A DNA stretch of 64,000 nucleotides from an uncultured Paracoccaceae bacterium (GTDB taxonomy: Bacteria; Pseudomonadota; Alphaproteobacteria; Rhodobacterales; Rhodobacteraceae), in the NCBI GenBank assembly GCA_947500055.1, contig CANMQO010000002.1, forward strand, positions 62,001 through 126,000, given 5' to 3'. The notes under the pieces were generated by a model, which saw only the letters and a program-made list of their open reading frames with translations, did not search any database and was not told the origin of the DNA. The translations under genes were made by a program, and so were the position numbers. Of the stretch, positions 45,031 through 52,919 are shown piece by piece (within the stretch, counting starts at the first letter, position 1; each line of letters starts with the position of its first letter).

Positions 45031-45309
45031 GAATTTTTCCCTCTTGGATAGACAACCTGGCGTCATAGACCAGACTTTTGTAAAACAATTAAGTCAAACT
45101 ATTTGAGATATGTCCACGGCTGAAACATTCAGGAACATCGCCAACGGTTCATTCGACGCATTTTTTCCGCGTCAAATCGACAACTGCACTAAATCCACTC
45201 CAGCCCAATCGGTGCCAGCATCGCGACTGACTCACTGGCAGCAATGCGGGACTTTGCTGCCGTTCGATATGGACTGGCGATCAAGGCTTCAGGGCGGTAA
45301 TGATTATGA
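45031..45309. other. 279-bp intergenic region, AT-richer, no gene recognised
   Basis: Lies between divergent genes. It should hold the promoter of the polyamine-type operon (minus) and of the alpha/beta hydrolase (plus). Base composition is visibly lower in GC than the surroundings from here to about 46170. A 67-codon open frame at 45110-45313 overlaps the hydrolase start by 4 nt (ATGA) but has no family likeness and looks like decayed sequence. Confidence 0.45.
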
Positions 45310-45987
45310 ATGAAGATACTAATTTTGCCGGGCTTAGATGGTACTGGGACACTACTCTCTGAAGTCGCAGAACTGCTGACGTCTAAACATGAAGTGACCG
45401 TCGTTCGATACGCCCCAGACCTATATGCTTACCAAGACCTCAAAACGAAAGTGCAAACGGAATTACCTGCTGACGATTACATCATCGTCGCAGAATCTTT
45501 TTCTGGCCCTCTCGCTGTCATGATTGCTTCTGAAAACCCAACAGGACTGCAAGGTGTGGTGTTTGTTGCGACGTTTGCAAAGACACCTATCAAGGTTCCA
45601 AAATTCCTCACTTACCTTGTTGATATCACTCCAATTAGGTCGCGACTATTGTTGCGACTGGCACAACCATTTCTAATGGGAAGGTGGGCGACACCAGAGT
45701 TTACAACGAGGTTTAACCAAGTAATGCATGCCGTTCCAGCATCGACAATGGCAGGGCGATTACGAGAAGTTCTGAAGGTCGATGTTGTCCGGAAACTAAT
45801 GACTATTGGTATCCCGACTATCTATTTATCCGCACGAGATGATAGATTGGTCCCGTCGAGAATGGCATCGGATTTCGACCGTTTTCCTTCTAATATTCTT
45901 GAGATTGAGGGGCCGCATTTTCTACTTCAGGCAAACGCAACAGAATCGTCCAAACACATCTTAGATTTTGCTGCTGGTTTGGGCTGA
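45310..45987 (+). CDS. Alpha/beta hydrolase, probably acquired
   Basis: 225 residues. The N-terminal MKILILPGLDGTGTLL carries the oxyanion-hole region; the nucleophile elbow is AESFSGP (Ser at about 63); the acid is likely Asp in ARDDRLVP; and the catalytic His is in EGPHFLLQA. Small serine hydrolase, substrate unknown. Codon use is unlike the neighbours: many A/T-ending codons (for example AAA, GTT, TTA, TCT), which suggests recent transfer. No operon partner is visible. Confidence 0.82.
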   Translation: MKILILPGLDGTGTLLSEVAELLTSKHEVTVVRYAPDLYAYQDLKTKVQTELPADDYIIVAESFSGPLAVMIASENPTGLQGVVFVATFAKTPIKVPKFLTYLVDITPIRSRLLLRLAQPFLMGRWATPEFTTRFNQVMHAVPASTMAGRLREVLKVDVVRKLMTIGIPTIYLSARDDRLVPSRMASDFDRFPSNILEIEGPHFLLQANATESSKHILDFAAGLG

Positions 45988-46173
45988 ATCAACTTGAGCA
46001 AGTCTGGCAGGTTTGGGCTCAAATCCAGACCTTCGCCGCGGGCTGCGCTATGGTCTGTTCTCTCAATCTGGTTCGTTTCCGACGTAAGCGTCAACGAATC
46101 TGTTCGTCGCCGACGGCCCATTGATCAACGGCCCCGCAGCGTTTTCAGAAGACCTCGCTGCGGGCACGGTGAT

Positions 46174-48009
46174 TCAGACCGTATCCTTGGCCAGAAACCC
46201 GCCCGACTGCCGTTTCCACAGGTCTGCATACAGACCATCCAGCGTCAGCAACGCATCATGGGTGCCATCCTCGACAACGCGGCCCGCATCCAGAACGACA
46301 ATCCGATCCATCTGCGCGATGGTGGAAAGCCGGTGGGCAATCGCGATCACCGTCTTGCCTTCCATAACCCCGTAAAGGGTTTTCTGAATGGCGGCCTCGA
46401 CCTCACTATCGAGGGCAGATGTCGCCTCATCCAGAATCAGGATCGGGGCGTTCTTCAAGATCACCCGCGCAATGGCAATCCGCTGACGCTGACCGCCGGA
46501 CAGTTTCACGCCCCGCTCGCCGACCTGCGCATTGTAACCGACACGGCCCTCGGGGTCGCGCAGACCCTGAATGAATTCATGCGCCTCGGCCCGTTTGGCC
46601 GCCTTGATCATCTGCGCCTCGGTCGCGTCAGGATTGCCATACAGGATATTGGCCCGCACCGACCGGTGCAGCAGGGAACTGTCCTGCGTCACCATGCCGA
46701 TCTGCTGGCGCAGGCTGTCCTGGGTCACATCGGCAACAGACTGGCCGTCAATCACGATGCGCCCACCCTCGGCGTCCCGAAACCGCAACAGCAGGTTCAC
46801 CAGGCTTGATTTCCCCGCACCGGACCGACCGATCAGGCCCACCTTCTGACCCGCAGGGATCGACAGGTTGATACCGTCCAGACCACCATGCCCCTTGCCG
46901 TAATGATGGGTCAGGTTTTCGATCTCAACGGCGGCTTGTGTGATCGCAATAGGCGGGGCGCCGGGCCGGTCGACGACATCCTGACTGACCGCGATGGACC
47001 GCAGGCCCTCGCGGATCACACCTGCATGTTCGAACAGGCGGATCGTCACCCACATGATCCAGCCACTCATCCCATTGAGCCGGATCACCAGTGCGGCGGC
47101 GGCGGCAACTTCACCCACCGTGACCAGATCACGCATCCACAGCCAGACCGCGGGGCCAAGCACGCCCACCATCAGCAAACCATTCAGCGCGTTCAGGCCA
47201 AAGGACAACTCCGTCATCAGCCGCAGGAAACGCTGAAACCGCAGGCGCAACCGACGCATTGCCGACAGCGCATAGGCCTCTTCCCGGTCGCCATGGGCAA
47301 ACAGCTTGACCGTCTCAACATTGGCATAGGCATCCACAACACGGCCCGTCACCAATGACCGGGCATCCGACCACTTTTCAGAGGCGGAGGCGACGCGCAC
47401 CGCGATCCTTTTGACATAGGCCATGTAAAGCGTCAGCCAGATCATCATCGGAATGCCCAGACGATAATCAATCTGGGTCAGCACAATCGTGGCGCCAACA
47501 ACATAGGTGAACGCATACCAGATCCCCTCAAATGCCATATAGACACTGTCTTCAATGGCCGGTCCCATCTGCATGACCCGGTTGCTCAACCGACCGGCAA
47601 AATCATTCTGAAAGAACCCCGTGGACTGACCCAGCATATGCTTATGCGCGCGCCAACGGGCCTGCTCCTGCATGTTCGACGCCAGCGTCTGTTCCAGAAG
47701 CAGATGGTTGAAGGCAATGATAACCGGGCGCAGAAACAGGATGAACAAGGCCACAAAAATGACCTCGAACTGGTGCTGCTGCCAAAACGCTGCCGGGCCC
47801 GCATCGGTCATCATGTCGATCAGACGACCGGAATAAAACACCAGCCCGCTTTCCATCAGCGCGACAAGGAGCCCGGTCAGCGCCATCCATGGCAACCACT
47901 TCCGAAACGGCCTCAGCTGGGTACGGATATAGGCCCACAGCTCGGATGGCGGCGTGTCGTTGGGCACACGGGTAAACGGGTCGATAAGATTTTCGAAATT
48001 CCGAAACAT
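46174..48009 (-). CDS. ABC exporter, fused transmembrane and ATPase domains
   Basis: 611 residues from the ATG at 48009, with GGAGGGCAGC upstream. Transmembrane domain about 30-335 with six segments (LPWMALTGLLVALMESGLVF, FEVIFVALFILFLRPVIIAF and so on). ATPase domain about 360-600: Walker A GRSGAGKSSLV, signature LSGGQRQRIAIARVIL, Walker B PILILDEATSALD, H-loop AIAHRLSTI. It acts as a homodimer or pairs with another half-transporter and exports an unknown lipid, peptide or drug. No adjacent substrate gene gives a clue. Confidence 0.88.
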   Translation of the reverse strand: MFRNFENLIDPFTRVPNDTPPSELWAYIRTQLRPFRKWLPWMALTGLLVALMESGLVFYSGRLIDMMTDAGPAAFWQQHQFEVIFVALFILFLRPVIIAFNHLLLEQTLASNMQEQARWRAHKHMLGQSTGFFQNDFAGRLSNRVMQMGPAIEDSVYMAFEGIWYAFTYVVGATIVLTQIDYRLGIPMMIWLTLYMAYVKRIAVRVASASEKWSDARSLVTGRVVDAYANVETVKLFAHGDREEAYALSAMRRLRLRFQRFLRLMTELSFGLNALNGLLMVGVLGPAVWLWMRDLVTVGEVAAAAALVIRLNGMSGWIMWVTIRLFEHAGVIREGLRSIAVSQDVVDRPGAPPIAITQAAVEIENLTHHYGKGHGGLDGINLSIPAGQKVGLIGRSGAGKSSLVNLLLRFRDAEGGRIVIDGQSVADVTQDSLRQQIGMVTQDSSLLHRSVRANILYGNPDATEAQMIKAAKRAEAHEFIQGLRDPEGRVGYNAQVGERGVKLSGGQRQRIAIARVILKNAPILILDEATSALDSEVEAAIQKTLYGVMEGKTVIAIAHRLSTIAQMDRIVVLDAGRVVEDGTHDALLTLDGLYADLWKRQSGGFLAKDTV

Positions 48010-48209
48010 GCTGCCCTCCATAGGGCGAAAGAAAAACTGTAGAGAAGAGGGGAAGTTGGCGGCAAGCCAACCCAATCAGGACCGGCTTATGATCGCGGGA
48101 GCGGGAACCTGATATTCTGCATCTACGTTTCTCCAAACATGTGTCTGAGCCCGTTCGTACCCCAAGTCGGCGGCTTTGTCAGGCCCCTTTTTGAAATTTC
48201 CCCGGCAAC

Positions 48210-48242
48210 GAAAAAGGGCCGCGCCATCGGCACGACCCTTTC
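48210..48242 (-). terminator. Rho-independent terminator of rpmJ
   Basis: In transcription order AAAGGGTCGTGCC, GAT, then GGCGCGGCCCTTTTT forms a 13-bp stem with two G-U pairs, a 3-nt loop and a T-run. It lies 22 nt past the rpmJ stop. Confidence 0.85.
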
Positions 48243-48263
48243 AATCTGCTGCTTTCGCGTGGT

Positions 48264-48389
48264 TCAGCCCTGACGGGCCTTGAACCGGCGTTGCGTCTTG
48301 TTGATCACATAGACGCGGCCCTTACGGCGCACGACGCGGCAATCGCGATGGCGCTGCTTGAGCGAGCGGAGGGAGTTACGTACCTTCAT
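48264..48389 (-). CDS. rpmJ: 50S ribosomal protein L36
   Basis: 41 residues, beginning [20 protein letters not shown] and continuing [20 protein letters not shown] then Gly. It is the longer L36 form: the usual CxxC...H zinc ligands are mostly absent (one Cys in RDCRVV), as in zinc-independent type B paralogues. It is a component of the large ribosomal subunit. Monocistronic, with its own terminator, and downstream of tRNA-Val on the same strand. Confidence 0.93.
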   Translation of the reverse strand: MKVRNSLRSLKQRHRDCRVVRRKGRVYVINKTQRRFKARQG

Positions 48390-48465
48390 GGGTCCGATCC
48401 TTCATGTCGCGGCGCGCGGATTGCGCCTTGGGTTACAGTTTCGGACCATTGGCCCGGTGAATTCA

Positions 48466-48540
48466 TGGTGGACGATACTGGGATCGAACCAGTGACCCCT
48501 TCGATGTCAACGAAGTGCTCTACCGCTGAGCTAATCATCC
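48466..48540 (-). tRNA. tRNA-Val (anticodon GAC)
   Basis: 75 nt on the minus strand with encoded CCA. Acceptor stem GGATGAT / ATCGTCC (one T-G pair), D-arm TAGCTCAGCGGTAGAGC, anticodon stem CTTCG/CGAAG with loop TTGACAT giving anticodon GAC, and T-arm CTGGTTCGATCCCAG. Confidence 0.96.
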
Positions 48541-48642
48541 ATGTCCAAAATGCGTGGCGCGTCTCATAACAAATGAGACGCGGGTGCCACCCACGTCAGT
48601 CGTGCGGTCTATAGAAGGAGTCGGAAGTGGGATCAAGGCCTT

Positions 48643-49554
48643 TTGGAAAATTCCAAAAACACGTTATCTAGGGCGGTGAAGGAACATGATTTGCCCGATT
48701 CCGCCTATCATCTTGCCCGCCCAAAGGTGCGTAGCACCTCTGTGGTATTCGCGTCACCCCATAGTGGGCGAAACTACCCCGATGCATTTCTGCAGCGGGC
48801 GGTTCTGGATGCGCGCGAAATCAGATCATCCGAGGATGCATTTGTCGATCGGCTCTATGCCAACGCCCCCGATCACGGGGCGCCGCTCCTGACAGCCATC
48901 GCACCCCGCGCCTATCTGGATCTGAACCGGGGGGCTGACGAGTTGGATTCGGCACTGATTGCAGGGGTCCGGCGCAACGCCCATAACCCGCGCATCGCCA
49001 GCGGTCTTGGGGTGATCCCCCGCGTGGTTGCCAACGGGCGTTATATCTACAAAGGCAAGCTCAGCCTTGAGGAGGCGCATACCCGCATCGCCACCTGCTG
49101 GCGGCCTTATCACGACCAACTGCAAACGCTGCTTGACGAAAGCAACAACATGTTCGGAGAGGCGATTTTGATCGATTGCCATTCCATGCCGCACGAGGCA
49201 CTGCAAAATGTCGGACCGCCCGGTGCGGTGCGGCCCGATGTTGTGCTGGGCGACAGGTTCGGGGCCACCGCCGCCGGTTCGGTGGTTGAACAGATCGAAG
49301 CGGCCTTTGCCAGTGCCGGTCTGCGGGTGGCGCGCAACATGCCCTTTGCCGGGGCGTTCATCACGCAGCATTACGGACGACCCGCGCGACAGCAACACGC
49401 GATTCAGGTCGAACTGGACCGCGCCCTTTACATGGACGAACAAACGCTGGAACCCCACGCGGATTTTGAGGCATTCAAGACCCTGTTGAACGGGGTGATC
49501 GCCGAACTGACCGATATCGGACGGCCAGAGGAACAGCGGGTCGCGGCAGAGTAA
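48643..49554 (+). CDS. N-formylglutamate amidohydrolase family protein
   Basis: 303 residues if the TTG at 48643 is used; a GTG at 48676 is an alternative and neither has a strong ribosome site. Family motifs: VVFASPHSGRNYPDAF (about 34-49, metal His), EDAFVDRLY, PRAYLDLNRGADELD, LIDCHSMP (about 175-182) and IQVELDRALYMDE. Members hydrolyse N-formyl-glutamate or similar formyl amino acids, often at the end of histidine degradation; no hut genes are near. Its stop overlaps the DUF1272 start by 1 nt. Confidence 0.85.
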   Translation: MENSKNTLSRAVKEHDLPDSAYHLARPKVRSTSVVFASPHSGRNYPDAFLQRAVLDAREIRSSEDAFVDRLYANAPDHGAPLLTAIAPRAYLDLNRGADELDSALIAGVRRNAHNPRIASGLGVIPRVVANGRYIYKGKLSLEEAHTRIATCWRPYHDQLQTLLDESNNMFGEAILIDCHSMPHEALQNVGPPGAVRPDVVLGDRFGATAAGSVVEQIEAAFASAGLRVARNMPFAGAFITQHYGRPARQQHAIQVELDRALYMDEQTLEPHADFEAFKTLLNGVIAELTDIGRPEEQRVAAE

Positions 49555-49868
49555 TGCTGGAACTGCGACCAAACTGCGAATGGTGCGACAAGGACCTGCC
49601 ACCGAATGCGGTAGATGCGCGGATCTGCAGCTATGAATGCACATATTGCGCCGATTGCGTGGAAACCGTCCTGCAAAATGTCTGCCCAACCTGCGGCGGC
49701 GGGTTTGCGCAGCGTCCGATCCGACCAACAAAAGCCTATCACCAGACGCCGCAATTGGGCTTGGGCAACCAACCCGCCAGCGCCAATCGGGTACACTCCC
49801 GCTGGTCGGATGAACAGGTCGCGGCAATGGTGGCACGGCTCAAGAGCATAGCGCCAACTGATCGCTAA
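49554..49868 (+). CDS. DUF1272-type cysteine-rich protein
   Basis: 104 residues. The N-terminal 60 residues carry eight Cys in pairs (NCEWCDKDLPP, ICSYECTYCADCVE, NVCPTCGGGF), which should bind two zinc ions, followed by QRPIRP, the DUF1272 signature. The C-terminal part is variable. Function unknown. Start and stop overlap (TAATG) with the amidohydrolase, so the two are co-translated. Ends overlap the convergent gene by 4 nt. Confidence 0.82.
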   Translation: MLELRPNCEWCDKDLPPNAVDARICSYECTYCADCVETVLQNVCPTCGGGFAQRPIRPTKAYHQTPQLGLGNQPASANRVHSRWSDEQVAAMVARLKSIAPTDR

Positions 49869-50830
49869 AAATCAAGACCAGATGAGGGATCGCTCAGGTC
49901 AAACTCCAGGGATGGCGGCGCACCACAAACCTCGGCCAGATTTGTGCGATAGGACGACTCCAGTGGCAGGGTCAGGCGGTCGCCATCCCCGACCTGCATA
50001 TGGATCGGCGTATGGGACATCGGCACATCATCATAGGGGTCCGGGTCGACCTCCCCGGCACGCATATCCCGATATGTATCGACCGGCCCCGTGGCGGTCT
50101 GCTGCACCTGATGCAAGCGGATTGGGTAATTCTGGATCATCCAACGCCGAAACGCAGCGGGAGAGCTGGCGCGGACATTGCGCAACTGAAACCTTGTCTG
50201 CGCCTGCCGTTGAAACCGGAACCCCACATGGCCGCCACCGCCCACCTGCCAGTGGTACCTGTTGGTTCCGCTGTAATGCGTGGCGTAGTCGTAATTGGGA
50301 TTGTTCGTATTGGCGTCGCAGGTCGTATAGGCGTTGTAGATGACAGGCGCCCCGACACAGCGGGCGCCAAAAAATCGCTGGATCGCCCGCATGGTCGGGA
50401 CTTCCGCCCCAACGCGACAGCCGCGAATTTCGACCCGGTCGAGCGATTTGGCCTGTGCGGCGCGCATCTTGCCGCGCAATCTGGCAATCGCAGCTTCGGG
50501 AACGGATAGCGGTTGCGCAATAGCAGCATCATCGTCCGTCCCGGACAACATATTCAGCGCCTGTGCGCTTGCCTTGCGGGCGTGGCGATGAACCAGCGGG
50601 AAAATCAGGCCACCCGTATTGCCGTGGCAGACAATCACAATTGTACCGCCCTCGCCGCTCGATTGACCCGCAATCTGGTCAAGAACAGCTTCCATCGTGA
50701 ATTGCGCAATGGGGAAGACGGACCCAAGCCCCAAGCGACCGCTTGCCCCTGTTTGTTCCCAACTGCACATGTTGTAATATCGGCCCGCCGCCGGATGGGC
50801 GTCATGATCTGTCACGACAATACTGGACAT
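49865..50830 (-). CDS. Unrecognised protein with caspase-like (clan CD) His-Gly and Gly-Cys motifs
   Basis: 321 residues from the ATG at 50830 (AGAGGAGAATTTCAATC upstream); the frame extends to 50950, but without a start of similar quality. I do not recognise the family. Two segments stand out: GGTIVIVCHGNTGG (61-74), a hydrophobic strand ending in His69-Gly, and DRVEIRGCRVGAEVP (131-145), a strand ending in Cys138. Caspase-fold peptidases (clan CD), CHAT and DUF4347 proteins have this order and spacing. The second half (180-321) is rich in Tyr, Asn and Gly and predicted irregular. No signal peptide and no target gene nearby. A peptidase role is a hypothesis. Confidence 0.6.
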   Translation of the reverse strand: MSSIVVTDHDAHPAAGRYYNMCSWEQTGASGRLGLGSVFPIAQFTMEAVLDQIAGQSSGEGGTIVIVCHGNTGGLIFPLVHRHARKASAQALNMLSGTDDDAAIAQPLSVPEAAIARLRGKMRAAQAKSLDRVEIRGCRVGAEVPTMRAIQRFFGARCVGAPVIYNAYTTCDANTNNPNYDYATHYSGTNRYHWQVGGGGHVGFRFQRQAQTRFQLRNVRASSPAAFRRWMIQNYPIRLHQVQQTATGPVDTYRDMRAGEVDPDPYDDVPMSHTPIHMQVGDGDRLTLPLESSYRTNLAEVCGAPPSLEFDLSDPSSGLDF

Positions 50831-50956
50831 GATTGAAATTCTCCTCTGGCTAAAATCAGGGCAGACGGCGTGTTTCAAAAAGTCGTTGCACAAATCAGCG
50901 CATGCCGCCGGTTGGGTAATATACCCCACCATAACACAAATCCGCCGCACGCCCTA

Positions 50957-51064
50957 TTAACCCCGCAAAATGCGGTCACAGGGTCCGACGTTTTGCCGAC
51001 GCCACGCCGACGCTTTGCCGACCGCAGATTTCCCAGAAAAAGAAGGCGTTAACCAATGATTCGC
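50957..51064 (+). repeat. Phased CCGAC intergenic element, copy A
   Basis: 108 bp starting TTAAC and ending ATGATTCGC. Four CCGAC cores begin at offsets 29, 40, 51 and 62 (exact 11-bp period; unit close to CCGACGYTTTG). It aligns without gaps to copy B at 61350-61457, sharing TTAAC, GGTCCGAC, the four cores, GATTT, CAG and the terminal TTAAC/ATGATTCGC block. It lies between the ABC-F 3' end and the start of the caspase-like gene (127 nt from that start). Function unknown. Confidence 0.7.
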
Positions 51065-51122
51065 AGTGAACGGCGAAAATCACCGCTCGGTGGGGGGCAC
51101 GCAACGCCACCGAACGGTCTTG

Positions 51123-52637
51123 TCAGCCGCTGATCTCGGCTTGCAAAAACGGCTCCGGATCATCGACCTCAACCAACCGCTTGCCCTTTATCTCCCAGAA
51201 CCGGTTACCCACATTGCGCAGAAAACTACGGTCATGGCTGACCAGCAAACAGGACGCACCATGGGCGATCAGCTCTTCCTCCAGCGCTTCTTGCCCTTCG
51301 ATATCCAGGTGGTTTGTCGGTTCATCCAGTAGGTAGAAATTCGGCGCCCGCAACCGCAGGATCAGCATCGCCAACCGGGCTTTCTGCCCGCCGGACAGGC
51401 CGCCGATTTTTGTGTCCTGCATCTGGATATTCACCCCCGCCCCCGCCAGCAGACCACGCGCCCTTTGGTCGCCCACATCAAACTGACCGGCCACCGCCGT
51501 CATTGGTGTATCATCATCCGACAACTGGCTAAGGTGTTGATCTGCATAGGCTTCAACAACGGTCGGGGCACATTTGATCGGGCTGTCCTGCGTGGCAATC
51601 GCCTGATGTATGGCCGTGACCAGCCGGGTTTTTCCGGTACCGTTTGTGCCCAGCAATACGATGCGATCCCCTTTGGTGATCCACTTCTTTCCAGTGTTAT
51701 ACAGCAACCTGCCATCAGGCGTGGTAACCGGCAGATCATCAAGCGTAATCAATGCCTTGGCATGGGTACCACTATTCGTCAGACGAATATCACCGGCGCC
51801 ACGTTCCTGATGGGCTGGCTTGGCGGCGGCCTCGATCTTGGCGGCCCGTTCGCTAAGCTGTTTGGTCTTGTTCACCAACAGATCAGAACCTGAATTGATC
51901 CCGATATTCTTCAGCTTGGCCGCCTGTTTGCGCAATTGCGCGGCCTTGTTGAGGTCATTGGCAAAGCGGCGTTCATCTGCGGCATCCGCCTCATCCAGCG
52001 CCGCCCGGGCCCGTGTAAAAGGCAACTGGAAAACGCGACTGCGCTCGGCCCGCAAAAACAGGGTGCGATTGGTCACCGCATCCAGAAATGCCCGATCATG
52101 ACTGATGATCATGGCGGGCACATCACGGGGCAATGCGGCCAGCCACTCCTGCAGCAACCCGATGCGATGCAGGTCCAGATGGTTGGTCGGTTCATCCAGC
52201 AACAAAAGGTCAGGCTCAGTGATCCATGCCGCCGCCAAAAGGGCGGTGCGCTGCCAACCGCCGCTCAGTTCCGACAGGGTTTTTTGTTGCAGGTCATAGG
52301 GCACCTTCAGATCATCCAGCACCACGTCAACGCGCCAGCTTTCATATTCTGCCTGCTCTTGCGGCAATGCATCCAACACCATGTCATAGAGCGTTTTTTG
52401 CAACGCATCTCCTGGCACATATTGGGCCACATGGCCCACGCGCAGCCCACGGGCCCGGGTCATTTCACCGGTTGTCTGTTCGAACGTCCCGGCAATACAG
52501 GCCAACAATGTCGACTTGCCACGACCATTGGCAGCGACCAGCCCAATGCGGTCGCCCTTGGAAATCGTGAGGTTCAAATCGGTGAAAAGCGGGTCGCCAA
52601 GGGTCACGCCCAAAGCATTGATATTGAGAATGGTCAT
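51123..52637 (-). CDS. ABC-F family ATPase (ribosome-associated type)
   Basis: 504 residues, two ABC domains and no membrane part. Domain 1: Walker A AANGRGKST (K41), signature LSGGWQRTAL, Walker B DLLLLDEPTNHLD. The linker with coiled-coil charge (about 225-285, NDLNKAAQLRKQAAKLKN) corresponds to the P-site tRNA interaction motif. Domain 2: Walker A GTNGTGKT, signature LSGGQKARLAML, Walker B NFYLLDEPTNHLD. ABC-F proteins act on ribosomes, some giving antibiotic protection. A leader peptide and alternative stems precede it, which is typical of inducible ABC-F or erm genes. Confidence 0.9.
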   Translation of the reverse strand: MTILNINALGVTLGDPLFTDLNLTISKGDRIGLVAANGRGKSTLLACIAGTFEQTTGEMTRARGLRVGHVAQYVPGDALQKTLYDMVLDALPQEQAEYESWRVDVVLDDLKVPYDLQQKTLSELSGGWQRTALLAAAWITEPDLLLLDEPTNHLDLHRIGLLQEWLAALPRDVPAMIISHDRAFLDAVTNRTLFLRAERSRVFQLPFTRARAALDEADAADERRFANDLNKAAQLRKQAAKLKNIGINSGSDLLVNKTKQLSERAAKIEAAAKPAHQERGAGDIRLTNSGTHAKALITLDDLPVTTPDGRLLYNTGKKWITKGDRIVLLGTNGTGKTRLVTAIHQAIATQDSPIKCAPTVVEAYADQHLSQLSDDDTPMTAVAGQFDVGDQRARGLLAGAGVNIQMQDTKIGGLSGGQKARLAMLILRLRAPNFYLLDEPTNHLDIEGQEALEEELIAHGASCLLVSHDRSFLRNVGNRFWEIKGKRLVEVDDPEPFLQAEISG

Positions 52638-52659
52638 GTCGGTCTCTGATCAGGAAATG

Positions 52660-52725
52660 GCCGCACAGGGGCGGCATGATGGGCAGACCGTTTGAGATCA
52701 TGCCCTGCAAACGGATTTACAGGGC
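52660..52725 (-). promoter_or_regulatory. Attenuator-like set of alternative RNA stems before the ABC-F gene
   Basis: Four exact stems are seen in transcription order. Stem 1 pairs GCCCTG (52725-52720) with CAGGGC (52707-52702). Stem 2 pairs CCGTTTG (52714-52708) with CAAACGG (52694-52688). Stem 3 pairs GGCATGAT (52704-52697) with ATCATGCC (52680-52673). Stem 4 pairs GCCGC with GCGGC (52660-52675). Stems 1 and 2 exclude each other, as do 2 and 3. The 5' arm of stem 1 is the last two sense codons of the leader peptide, so a ribosome there would decide which stems form. Confidence 0.7.
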
Positions 52726-52773
52726 AAAGCGGGGACCATGCTGAAGTCGGCGGATGATACGCATGTTCAGCAC
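52717..52773 (-). CDS. 18-residue leader peptide upstream of the ABC-F gene
   Basis: GTG at 52773 with AGGAGG three nt before it, then LNMRIIRRLQHGPRFAL and TAA (an in-frame ATG at 52764 gives 15 residues). It has the strongest ribosome site in the region, ends 79 nt before the ABC-F start, and its last codons form one arm of stem 1. Leader peptides of this kind control inducible ABC-F and erm genes through drug-stalled ribosomes. It is Arg-rich (four Arg in MRIIRRLQHGPR) but lacks an exact Arg/Lys-x-Arg/Lys stall motif. Confidence 0.65.
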   Translation of the reverse strand: MLNMRIIRRLQHGPRFAL

Positions 52774-52809
52774 TGTCCTCCTGTTGTTGGTGTGTGATCA
52801 GTCAAGCAG

Positions 52810-52837
52810 AGTTTATATGGCACGCCGTTCAGGTCAA
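52810..52837 (-). promoter_or_regulatory. Sigma-70-type promoter of the leader / ABC-F transcript
   Basis: On the minus strand: TTGACC (52837-52832), a 16-bp spacer and TAAACT (52815-52810). Transcription would start near 52803, giving a leader of about 165 nt that holds the 18-codon peptide and the stems. Confidence 0.6.
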
Positions 52838-52919
52838 GCGAGGATTGTCCGTGCTAAGTCAGCGCTCGGTCAGTCCTGACATAGGCGAGACCCGCGGGCC
52901 GGACCCGACATTCGAACAA

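Noticed and set aside
45110-45313. 67-codon open frame overlapping the alpha/beta hydrolase start
   Set aside because: The ATGA overlap is suggestive, but the product has low-complexity composition, no family likeness and no clear ribosome site.
50985-51023. CRISPR-like reading of the 11-bp CCGAC repeats
   Set aside because: The unit is far too short, spacers are six bases, there are only four cores and no cas genes.
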